From contig NZ_AP027042.1 of the NCBI RefSeq assembly GCF_027924605.1, positions 1,155,524-1,219,523 of the forward strand: 64,000 bases of DNA, read 5' to 3'. Shown in pieces: positions 43,750 to 51,672 of this stretch (its first letter is position 1; each line of letters begins with the position of its first letter). The notes below the pieces were generated by a model. The model ran no database searches. It saw only the letters and a list, made by a program, of their open reading frames with translations, and was not told the DNA's origin. The DNA is from Dyella sp. GSA-30. Lineage in GTDB: Bacteria > Pseudomonadota > Gammaproteobacteria > Xanthomonadales > Rhodanobacteraceae. The translations under genes were made by a program, and so were the position numbers.

Positions 43750-46059
43750 ATGAGAACGATTCGCTACATGCTTTGCCTGGGCCTGCTTGGGCATGCCGTC
43801 ATGGGGCAGGCCGCAACACACGCTGCCCCAACGCTCGATCTCATTCCGATGCCAGCACAGGTGGCAAAGGGGCAGGGCGCGTTCGAGGTGAATGCGCAGA
43901 CGCCGGTCGTGATCGGCGCAGGCGATGCGCAAGCGAAGCTGAGCGCAGACTATCTGGTTGCGCAGCTTGCACAGGGCCATGGCCCGGCATTGAAAGTGCA
44001 GGACACGCCGGCCGGTGCGCCGGCAATCGTATTCAAGCGCGATGCCAGCGCGGCGGTCACCAGCCCGGAAGGCTATCTGCTCGACGTCACCCCGCAAGGC
44101 ATTCGCATCACCGCACGCGACGATGCCGGCCTGTTCTATGGTGCGGTCACGTTATGGCAGTTGTTGACCGCTGCCGGCGACAAGAACGACGTGAAGCTTG
44201 CGGCAGTGCATATCCAGGATCAGCCGCGGTTTGTGTGGCGTGGTCTGATGCTCGATTCCGTACGTCATTTTCAGACGACCGATGAGATACGCACGATCAT
44301 TGACCAGATGGCGCTGCACAAGCTCAATGTCTTGCATTGGCATCTCACTGACGATCAGGGCTGGCGCATCGAGATCAAGCGTTACCCCGAGCTGACCCGC
44401 ATCGGCGCTTGGCGTACGCCGCCCGGCGCGGGCGCCGATGGTGAGCCCAAACAATACGGTGGTTTCTACACGCAGGATGAAATTCGCCAGATGGTGGCGT
44501 ATGCCGCCGAGCGGCATGTGACGATCGTGCCGGAACTCGATATGCCTGGGCACGCGCAGGCGGCCGTGGCTGCCTATCCCGAACTTGGCGTTACCGGCAA
44601 GCGCCCGGCGGTGTCGACCGATTGGGGCGTCAATCCCTATCTGTACAACACCGACGAGCACACCGTGCAGTTCCTCGAGAACGTGCTCGACGAAGTGATG
44701 ACCTTGTTTCCGTCGCAATACATTCACCTGGGCGGCGACGAGGCGATCAAGGACCAATGGCAGGCGTCCGCGCCGATCCAGGCGAAAATTCACGCGCTTG
44801 GACTCAAGGACGAGAACGCCTTGCAGAGCTGGATGATCGAGCACTTCGGCAAGTATCTGGCTGCGCATGGTCGCCGCCTGATCGGCTGGGACGAGATTCT
44901 CGAAGGCGGTGTGCCGCCGAGCGCCACGGTCATGTCCTGGCGCGGCATCAAGGGTGCGGTCGATGCGGCGCGGCAAGGCCATGACGTGGTGCTGTCGCCG
45001 GCACCGGATCTGTATTTCGATAGCGTGCAAAGCACGCGCGACGACGAGTTCTCCGGCCGCTTGCCGGCGATGGATCTCGCGCACATCTATGCTTTCGAAG
45101 CGGTGCCCAAGGAACTGAATGCGGCGCAGGCCAAACATGTGCTGGGTTTGCAGGCCAATGTATGGACGGAGCACCTGCCCACGATACGGCACGTGCAGCA
45201 TGCGATCTTTCCGCGCATGGACGCCATCGCCGAAGCGGGTTGGTCGACCAAGAGCGCGCGCAAATGGAACAGCTTTGTCGCGCGGTTGCCTGCGCAGTTC
45301 GAGCGTTATCGCAGTGCAGGGGTGGAGGTGGCTGACAGCGCGTTCGCACCGTCATTCGATTTCGATCGCAATGCAGCCATCGCTACCGGTAAGGCCAAAC
45401 TCAGTCTGAGCAATCAGGCGCACGCCGGCGTACTGCGCTATACGCTGGACGGTAGCGAACCGACCGCATCGTCTCCGCGCTATACGCAGCCGCTCGCCGT
45501 GAATCTGCCGACGACCGTGCGTGCTGCGACGTTCTCGACTGGCGGTACTGTTCTGGCGTCGGCGCGCGAGCGTATGCTCGACCGCGATAGCCTGCTCACC
45601 CGCAACAGCGGTGAGCTGCTCAATTGCCCAGGCAGCGATTTCACCCTGCGTGTGCAGCCCATGCCCGATGCCACCGGCGTCGCGCCGGTCTATAACCTCA
45701 ACGTCTTCGATGCTTGCCGTCGTTATCCGACCGCGCGCCTGGATGGGGTGCAGTCGATTCGCGTCGATGTCGCGCGCTTGCCGCGCAACTATGCGCTGGC
45801 GCACGAGGCCAAGCTGGTGAAGTCGCATCCGGCAGCCACTGCCCATGGCGAGTTGGTGGTCAAGCGCGATCGTTGCGATGGGCCGATTGTGGCGACCTTG
45901 CCGTTGCCAGCGGTCGACGGACCGCGCAACTTCACTCTTCAGGGAGCGATGGCGCCGACCAAGGGCACGCACGATCTGTGCCTGATCTTTACCTCGCCCA
46001 TCGAAGGCCCGCTTTACGCCATCGACAAGGCCGCGCTGCGAGTGGAACCCACACCGTGA
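43750..46059 (+). CDS. Beta-N-acetylhexosaminidase, GH20
   Basis: A 769-residue secreted enzyme that cleaves terminal GlcNAc from chitooligosaccharides. Signal peptide MRTIRYMLCLGLLGHAVMGQAATHA, GH20b domain, then the catalytic barrel with the Asp330-Glu331 pair in HLGGDEAIKDQW and HWHLTDDQGWR at about 197. A chitobiase-type C-terminal domain (TLDGSEPTASSPRYTQPL, about 560-610) and a further C-terminal domain of about 150 residues follow. The start at 43750 is chosen for the signal peptide; the open frame begins earlier inside the GH9 gene. A GTG at 43738 is possible. Its TGA overlaps the GTG of the next gene. Confidence 0.93.
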   Translation: MRTIRYMLCLGLLGHAVMGQAATHAAPTLDLIPMPAQVAKGQGAFEVNAQTPVVIGAGDAQAKLSADYLVAQLAQGHGPALKVQDTPAGAPAIVFKRDASAAVTSPEGYLLDVTPQGIRITARDDAGLFYGAVTLWQLLTAAGDKNDVKLAAVHIQDQPRFVWRGLMLDSVRHFQTTDEIRTIIDQMALHKLNVLHWHLTDDQGWRIEIKRYPELTRIGAWRTPPGAGADGEPKQYGGFYTQDEIRQMVAYAAERHVTIVPELDMPGHAQAAVAAYPELGVTGKRPAVSTDWGVNPYLYNTDEHTVQFLENVLDEVMTLFPSQYIHLGGDEAIKDQWQASAPIQAKIHALGLKDENALQSWMIEHFGKYLAAHGRRLIGWDEILEGGVPPSATVMSWRGIKGAVDAARQGHDVVLSPAPDLYFDSVQSTRDDEFSGRLPAMDLAHIYAFEAVPKELNAAQAKHVLGLQANVWTEHLPTIRHVQHAIFPRMDAIAEAGWSTKSARKWNSFVARLPAQFERYRSAGVEVADSAFAPSFDFDRNAAIATGKAKLSLSNQAHAGVLRYTLDGSEPTASSPRYTQPLAVNLPTTVRAATFSTGGTVLASARERMLDRDSLLTRNSGELLNCPGSDFTLRVQPMPDATGVAPVYNLNVFDACRRYPTARLDGVQSIRVDVARLPRNYALAHEAKLVKSHPAATAHGELVVKRDRCDGPIVATLPLPAVDGPRNFTLQGAMAPTKGTHDLCLIFTSPIEGPLYAIDKAALRVEPTP

Positions 46060-47129
46060 GCGGAGTGTTGCGCCGGCTGGCGTCGGTCGATGCGTTACGC
46101 GGCTGCACGGTGGCGGCCATGCTGTTGGTCAACGACCCCGGTGATTGGGATCACGTCTATGGGCCGCTGGAACACGCGACCTGGCACGGTTGCACGCCAA
46201 CCGATCTGATCTTTCCGTTCTTTCTGTTTGTGGTTGGCGTGTCGGTGGCGCTGGCGATCGAGCCGCGCATCGCGATGGGCGCGGACAAGGGCAGCCTGAC
46301 ACGTACCGCCTTGCTGCGCGCGTTGCGTATCCTGGTACTGGGCGTGGCGATCAATGTGCTGGCCTGGATGATCATGCCCGGTGCGCATCTGCGTTTTCCC
46401 GGTGTCTTGCAACGCATCGGACTGTGCTTCGCCGGGACGGCGCTGTTTGCGATCTACACCAGACCGCGTGTCCAGTGGGCAGCCATCGTCGCCATTCTGC
46501 TCGGCTATTGGGGGCTGCTGCTTGCGGGCGGTTCGCTTGAGCCTTTCATCAACATAGTCAGCCGATCCGATAGCGCGATCTTCGGTCGGTTCGTGTATCT
46601 GATCGACCCGGCAACGGGCCGTGGTCACGATCCAGAGGGACTGCTTGCGTCGCTGCCTTCCCTGGCAACCTGCCTGCTTGGGTTATGTGCTGGCCGCTGG
46701 CTGCGCGATGGGCAGATGAAACCGCTGTGGATCGCCGGTGTCACCGGGATCCTCCTGGGCGCGCTATGGTCGCTGCTGCTTCCGTTCAACAAGAATCTTT
46801 GGACACCATCGTTCGTGCTGTGGTGCGCCGGATGGGCAGCGCTGTTGCTGGGTGTATTTCATCAGCTGATTGACGAGCGCGGTTGGCCGGCATGGGGGCG
46901 CCGCTTCGGCGTCAACGCGGTGGCGGCGTATGCAGGCTCCGAATTGATGCAGATTCTGTTGCCGGGCCTGGGACTGCAAGAGCCGATCTACAACCACGCC
47001 TTTGCTGGCTGGATCACGCCCGTGGCAGGTGCCTATGTGGCGTCGCTGGCCTTCGCCGTGGTGTTCGTCGCGGTGTGGTGGGTCATCGTGTGTGTGCTCG
47101 ATCGACGCCGGATATACATCAAACTGTAA
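46056..47129 (+). CDS. nagX: NagX-like membrane protein (DUF5009/HGSNAT-type acyltransferase)
   Basis: A 357-residue multi-pass membrane protein. RRLASVDALRGCTVAAMLLVNDPGDW and HGCTPTDLIFPFFLFVVGVSVALAI are the hallmarks of the family related to the lysosomal heparan-alpha-glucosaminide N-acetyltransferase. In proteobacterial nag loci this gene is called nagX; its exact role is unresolved, possibly acetylating glucosamine derivatives across the membrane. The start is GTG 46056, forming a GTGA overlap with the hexosaminidase gene; no ATG gives the conserved N-terminus. It is the last gene of the plus-strand nag arm. Confidence 0.88.
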   Translation: MSGVLRRLASVDALRGCTVAAMLLVNDPGDWDHVYGPLEHATWHGCTPTDLIFPFFLFVVGVSVALAIEPRIAMGADKGSLTRTALLRALRILVLGVAINVLAWMIMPGAHLRFPGVLQRIGLCFAGTALFAIYTRPRVQWAAIVAILLGYWGLLLAGGSLEPFINIVSRSDSAIFGRFVYLIDPATGRGHDPEGLLASLPSLATCLLGLCAGRWLRDGQMKPLWIAGVTGILLGALWSLLLPFNKNLWTPSFVLWCAGWAALLLGVFHQLIDERGWPAWGRRFGVNAVAAYAGSELMQILLPGLGLQEPIYNHAFAGWITPVAGAYVASLAFAVVFVAVWWVIVCVLDRRRIYIKL

Positions 47130-47193
47130 GCAAGATCTTGCGATTCATGGGCTATGATCGGGCGCTTCACGGTTTCATGCCCGCGGGATATCC

Positions 47194-48921
47194 ATGCGTT
47201 ATCGCAGCTGCCTCGTTCTTTCTTTCGCCCTGCTGGCGGCTTGCGCCAGCCAGACAGTGACGTCGCCGCGGCCGGCCACGATCGACATTCCGGCCATCCA
47301 GCGTCCCTCGGGCGAGACAGCGCAATGGTGGTTCCGTAACGGCGCGGCGCAGGCCGCGCAGCACTCGGCGCAGGCGGTATCGACACAGAAAGCCAGGAAC
47401 GTGATCGTCTTTCTTGGCGACGGCATGAGCATCACAACGATCGCTGCCGCACATGTGCTGGCCGGGCAGCGCAAGGGCGTGGACGGTGAAAGCTATCGCC
47501 TGAGCTTCGAGAGTTTTCCTTTCAGCGCGCTCAGCCGTACCTACGAAACCGATCAACAGACGCCCGATTCGGCCGGCACCATGACCGCCATCATGACTGG
47601 GGTAAAGACACGCGCCGGCTTTATCGGCGTCTCGCAGCTACCCAAGCGTCAGGACTGCGCCGCCAGCAAGGGCCAGGAACTGGTCACCACGCTGGAGCTG
47701 GCATCGGCTGCCGGCATGAGTACAGGCGCGGTCACCACCACGCGCATCACGCACGCCACACCGGCGGCGACGTACGGGCATTTGCCCGAGCGCAACTGGG
47801 AAGTCGACACCGCACTCAGCACGCAGGCGCGTGCCGATGGCTGCAAGGATTTCGCAGCCCAACTGGTCGATTTCCCAGCCCGCGCCGGTCTGACCGTGGC
47901 CATGGGTGGCGGTCGCACCGAGTTCATGCCCAGCAATGCCGCTGATCCGGAGTACCCGAACAAGCACGGCCAGCGCGCCGATGGACGCGACTTGCTGGCG
48001 GAATGGAAAGCCAGGTATCCGGGTGGTGCCTATGTGTGGAATCTCAAGCAGCTCGAAGCTCTCGATCTGGCGCATACACCGCAACTGCTCGGCCTGTTCG
48101 AGCCCTCGCATATGAACTACGAACACGATCGCCCGCATGACGCCGCGGGCGAGCCGAGCCTGGCGCAGATGACGACCAGCGCCATCGAGGTGCTCAAGCA
48201 AAACCCCAACGGCTTCTTTCTGATGGTCGAAGGCGGTCGTATCGACCATGCATTGCATGCGGGCAATGCCTATCGCGCGCTCGACGAAACGGTGGCGTTT
48301 GCCGACGCCGTACAAGCCGCGCTCGACCACACCGATCCGGCCGAAACCTTGATCGTCGTCACTGCCGACCATAGCCACACGCTGACGTTTGCCGGCTATC
48401 CCAAGCGCGGCAACGATATCCTAGGCCTGGTGGCCGGGCCGACCGACAGTTACGACGAAGAGGGCGGCCCGGGCCTCGCGCACGACGCCACTGGCAAGCC
48501 ATACACCACGCTGAGCTTTGCCAACGGCAGCGGTTACACCGGTGCGAGCGATAGCCAGCCCGAAGGTTCCAAACGGTTTCCGCACGCGCCGAAGAGCTAT
48601 CGCGGCAGCACCCAGGGTCGTCCCGATCTGACTCATGTCGCCGTCAACGATCCGAACTACCTGCAGGAAACCATCGTCCCGCTGAAGGAAGAAACGCACG
48701 GCGGCGAGGATGTGGTGATCTTTGCCACGGGGCCCGGTGCGTCTGCCTTCCATGGCGAGATGGAGCAGAACGCGATCTTCCACATCATCGTGCAACACGC
48801 GCCGCGCATCGGCGAGATGGCCTGCCGCCTGCAGGCGTGCAATGCCGATGGTGTGCCGGTCGACCGGCCTATCTATGAGGCCTGGTTACGGCAAGTCAGC
48901 AAAGACGCTCTTTTGCGCTGA
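47194..48921 (+). CDS. PhoA-type alkaline phosphatase, lipoprotein
   Basis: A 575-residue periplasmic or outer-membrane-anchored phosphatase. N-terminal lipobox LLAAC with Cys17; metal site NVIVFLGDGMS; nucleophile Ser126 in QTPDSAGTMTAIMTG; then MVEGGRIDHALHAGN and VTADHSHT with further zinc ligands. It liberates phosphate from phosphomonoesters. It starts 64 bases after nagX, with a TATGAT sequence in between that could be a -10 element. It opens a run of four genes devoted to phosphorus scavenging. Confidence 0.93.
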   Translation: MRYRSCLVLSFALLAACASQTVTSPRPATIDIPAIQRPSGETAQWWFRNGAAQAAQHSAQAVSTQKARNVIVFLGDGMSITTIAAAHVLAGQRKGVDGESYRLSFESFPFSALSRTYETDQQTPDSAGTMTAIMTGVKTRAGFIGVSQLPKRQDCAASKGQELVTTLELASAAGMSTGAVTTTRITHATPAATYGHLPERNWEVDTALSTQARADGCKDFAAQLVDFPARAGLTVAMGGGRTEFMPSNAADPEYPNKHGQRADGRDLLAEWKARYPGGAYVWNLKQLEALDLAHTPQLLGLFEPSHMNYEHDRPHDAAGEPSLAQMTTSAIEVLKQNPNGFFLMVEGGRIDHALHAGNAYRALDETVAFADAVQAALDHTDPAETLIVVTADHSHTLTFAGYPKRGNDILGLVAGPTDSYDEEGGPGLAHDATGKPYTTLSFANGSGYTGASDSQPEGSKRFPHAPKSYRGSTQGRPDLTHVAVNDPNYLQETIVPLKEETHGGEDVVIFATGPGASAFHGEMEQNAIFHIIVQHAPRIGEMACRLQACNADGVPVDRPIYEAWLRQVSKDALLR

Positions 48922-48972
48922 CTGTCACAGAGTTTTCTTACCCTGGGCGCGAAACGCCCATGGAGTCCTTGC

Positions 48973-50070
48973 ATGAAATCGTTAAGCTGGGCCATCGCCC
49001 TCACCGCCGGGATTCTGGTCATGTCCGCCCCTCTTGCTGCCAAGGAAGCGCCCATTGCGGCCAAGGTGCTGGTCATCGGCCACCGTGGCGCCAGCGCGCT
49101 GCGCCCGGAGCACACACTGGCCTCCTACAGCAAGGCGATCGCCGATGGTGCCGACTTCATCGAGCCGGATCTGGTGATGACCCGCGACGGTGCGCTGGTC
49201 GCCCGGCACGAAAATGAAATCAGTGGCACCACCGATGTCGCCAAACACCCGGAGTTCGCGGGGCGCAAGACCACCAAGAGCGTCGACGGAAACAACGTCA
49301 CCGGTTGGTTCACCGAGGACTTCACGCTGGCGGAACTGAAAACCCTGCGTGCGCGCGAACGTCTGCCGCAGTTTCGCAGCACGCAGTACGACGGCCAGTT
49401 CCAGATTCCGACGCTCGACGAGATCATCGATTTCGTAGCGGCGCAGTCCGCGACCTATGGGCGTCCCATCGGCATCATTCCCGAGATCAAGCACGGCACC
49501 TATTTCCAGAAGATCGGTCTGCCGATGGAGCAACGCGTACTCGGTACGCTCGATGCACATGCCTATACCCGCACGGCGCCGGTGGAAATCCAGTCCTTCG
49601 AGATTACCAACCTGCGTTACCTGCGCGGCAAGCTCGGCAAGAACCATCCCAATATCCGCCTGCTGCAGCTGATCGATGACGCCGACACGCAGCCGTTCGA
49701 CGTGGTCGTCGCAGGCGGCAAGCTGCGCTACGCGGATATGCTCACGCCGGCGGGATTGCGCGACATCGCCACGTACGCCGATGCGATTGGCCCAAACACT
49801 CGCGCAATCATTCCATTGGCAAGCGATGGCAGCCTGGGCGAGCCCACGTCGCTTGTGCACGACGCGCATGCCGCCAAACTCGAAGTGCATCCCTATACGT
49901 TTCGCCCCGAGAATCATTTTCAGGCGAAGAACTTCTGGCAGGGCACGGATCCGAAGCAGTTCAACGAGAACGGCTCGGTGGCCGAAATCCGCGCCTATCT
50001 CGATGCCGGTATCGATGCTTTCTTTACCGACGATCCTGCCTTGGGTCGGCGCGCACTGGACACGCGATAA
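48973..50070 (+). CDS. glpQ: Periplasmic glycerophosphodiester phosphodiesterase (GlpQ-like)
   Basis: A 365-residue secreted GDPD: signal peptide (about 1-23), GHRGASALRPEHTLASY with catalytic His37, IEPDLVMTRDG with metal ligands Glu64 and Asp66, and HENEISGTTDV with the second catalytic His79. The about 50-residue GDPD insertion and a C-terminal FTDDPALGRRAL are as in GlpQ. It hydrolyses glycerophosphodiesters from phospholipid breakdown to glycerol-3-phosphate. A CTGTCAC about 45 bases upstream may be half of a Pho box (weak). Confidence 0.93.
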   Translation: MKSLSWAIALTAGILVMSAPLAAKEAPIAAKVLVIGHRGASALRPEHTLASYSKAIADGADFIEPDLVMTRDGALVARHENEISGTTDVAKHPEFAGRKTTKSVDGNNVTGWFTEDFTLAELKTLRARERLPQFRSTQYDGQFQIPTLDEIIDFVAAQSATYGRPIGIIPEIKHGTYFQKIGLPMEQRVLGTLDAHAYTRTAPVEIQSFEITNLRYLRGKLGKNHPNIRLLQLIDDADTQPFDVVVAGGKLRYADMLTPAGLRDIATYADAIGPNTRAIIPLASDGSLGEPTSLVHDAHAAKLEVHPYTFRPENHFQAKNFWQGTDPKQFNENGSVAEIRAYLDAGIDAFFTDDPALGRRALDTR

Positions 50071-50147
50071 GTTTACGACACGCGCCTGTCATGGCCTTGT
50101 AGCGCGCAACCGCAAGCATCTACGGTTTCCATCAGGGGATGTTTCGG

Positions 50148-51482
50148 ATGCGCGCATTGTTGCGAGGCAGTTTGCTGGGTCTTTCGTTGATGCTGGGTGC
50201 GGTGCCCGCGATAGCCGCACCGGTCCTGCTGATTTCCATCGACGGACTTCGTCCGGATGACATTCTGCAGGCCAAGCAGCGGGGTCTGACCCTGCCGAAC
50301 CTGACGCGCTTCGTGACGCAGGGCAGTTATGCGAGCGGCGTGACCGGTGTGCTGCCGACCTTGACCTATCCGAGCCACGTTACGCTGCTGACGGGCGTGA
50401 CGCCGGCCGTCCATGGCGTGGGCGGCAATCTCACTTTCGATCCGCTCAACAAGAATCAGTACGGTTGGGACTGGTACGTCAGCGACATCCGCGTGCCGAC
50501 GCTGTGGGCCGCTGCACGCGCGCAAGGTTTGAGCACGGCCAATGTGCATTGGCCGGTAAGCGTCGGCGCGCCGGCGGATTGGAATCTTCCGCAGATCTGG
50601 CGCACCGGAACGCCTGACGACCGCAAGCTGTTGGCTGCCCTGGCAACACCGGATCTGTTGCCCGGTCTGGAAAAAGACCTTGGGCCTTATCCGCTGGGCA
50701 TCGACGAATCGCTGGACGGCGATGTACGTCGTACACGCTTCGCGGTAGCGCTGCTGAAGCAACATTCGCCGGCCTTCATGACGGTGTATCTGGCATCGCT
50801 GGATCACGAAGAGCATGCCAAGGGGCCCGGTACGGCGGATGCCAATCGCGTTCTGGAACAGCTCGATGTTCAGATCGGCCAGTTGGTCCAGGCCGCGCAA
50901 CAGGTGCATCCGGACGGCATCGTGGCTGTGGTGTCCGATCATGGTTTTGCATCGGTCGAGCACGACGTCAATCTGTACGCGCCGTTTATCAAGGCCGGTT
51001 TGATATCGGTCAAGGACGGCGAGGTAACCGATTGGCAGGCTGCCGTCTGGAACGATGGCGGCAGTGCGGCGATCGTATTGAAGAACCCGGATGATGCCGC
51101 GCTGCAAGCACGCGTGAGTGCATTGCTGAAAACGTTGGCAGCCGATCCGGCCTATGGCATCGACAACGTGATGGATCGCGCGAACATCGCCAAGAAGGGC
51201 GGAGCAACCGAGGCAAGCTGGTTCGTGATCTTCAAGCCCGGCTTCGAAATGGGCATCAAACCCGACGCACCGCTACCGGCGCCTTCGCACTATCTGGGCA
51301 TGCATGGTTACGATCCAGCGCGTGTCGATCAACGCGCGACGCTTTTGATCCAGGGCAAGGGCGTTGCCGCGGGTCGCAACCTCGGCTTCGTGGATATGCG
51401 CGATATCGCACCGACACTCGCGATGTGGCTTGGCGTCAGCTTGCCGCAAGCTCAAGGCAAGCCTCTGGACATCAAGCAGTAA
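50148..51482 (+). CDS. Periplasmic NPP-type phosphodiesterase/nucleotide pyrophosphatase
   Basis: About 444 residues, alkaline-phosphatase superfamily, type I phosphodiesterase group. Signal peptide MRALLRGSLLGLSLMLGAVPAIA; metal block LLISIDGLRPDD; nucleophile Thr in LPTLTYPSHVTLLTGVTPAVHG; SLDHEEHAKGPGT, VSDHGFASV and MHGYDP supply the other ligands. An ATG at 50139 directly abuts the AGGGG ribosome site, so the ATG at 50148 (spacing 9) is preferred. It would release nucleotides or phosphoesters for the neighbouring phosphatase. Its substrate is not determined. Confidence 0.9.
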   Translation: MRALLRGSLLGLSLMLGAVPAIAAPVLLISIDGLRPDDILQAKQRGLTLPNLTRFVTQGSYASGVTGVLPTLTYPSHVTLLTGVTPAVHGVGGNLTFDPLNKNQYGWDWYVSDIRVPTLWAAARAQGLSTANVHWPVSVGAPADWNLPQIWRTGTPDDRKLLAALATPDLLPGLEKDLGPYPLGIDESLDGDVRRTRFAVALLKQHSPAFMTVYLASLDHEEHAKGPGTADANRVLEQLDVQIGQLVQAAQQVHPDGIVAVVSDHGFASVEHDVNLYAPFIKAGLISVKDGEVTDWQAAVWNDGGSAAIVLKNPDDAALQARVSALLKTLAADPAYGIDNVMDRANIAKKGGATEASWFVIFKPGFEMGIKPDAPLPAPSHYLGMHGYDPARVDQRATLLIQGKGVAAGRNLGFVDMRDIAPTLAMWLGVSLPQAQGKPLDIKQ

Positions 51483-51672
51483 AGAAGGCAATTCATCGAC
51501 GGCGTTGTCATTAAAGTCGTGCGGTGCGCGTGCGAGACGACATATCAATGTAAGCGCAATTTCATAAACCTTCCGCATGCTTTCACGATCCATCGCTTGG
51601 GGGATGGATCACGACACCTTTGTCCAATAAATGACGCGGCTACGTTCGTAGCCGCGCTGGGGATGCGCACGC

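Noticed and set aside
48922-50147. Pho boxes before the GlpQ-like and NPP-type genes
   Set aside because: Only one CTGTCA-like half is good in each case and the second half is poor, so no separate feature was called.
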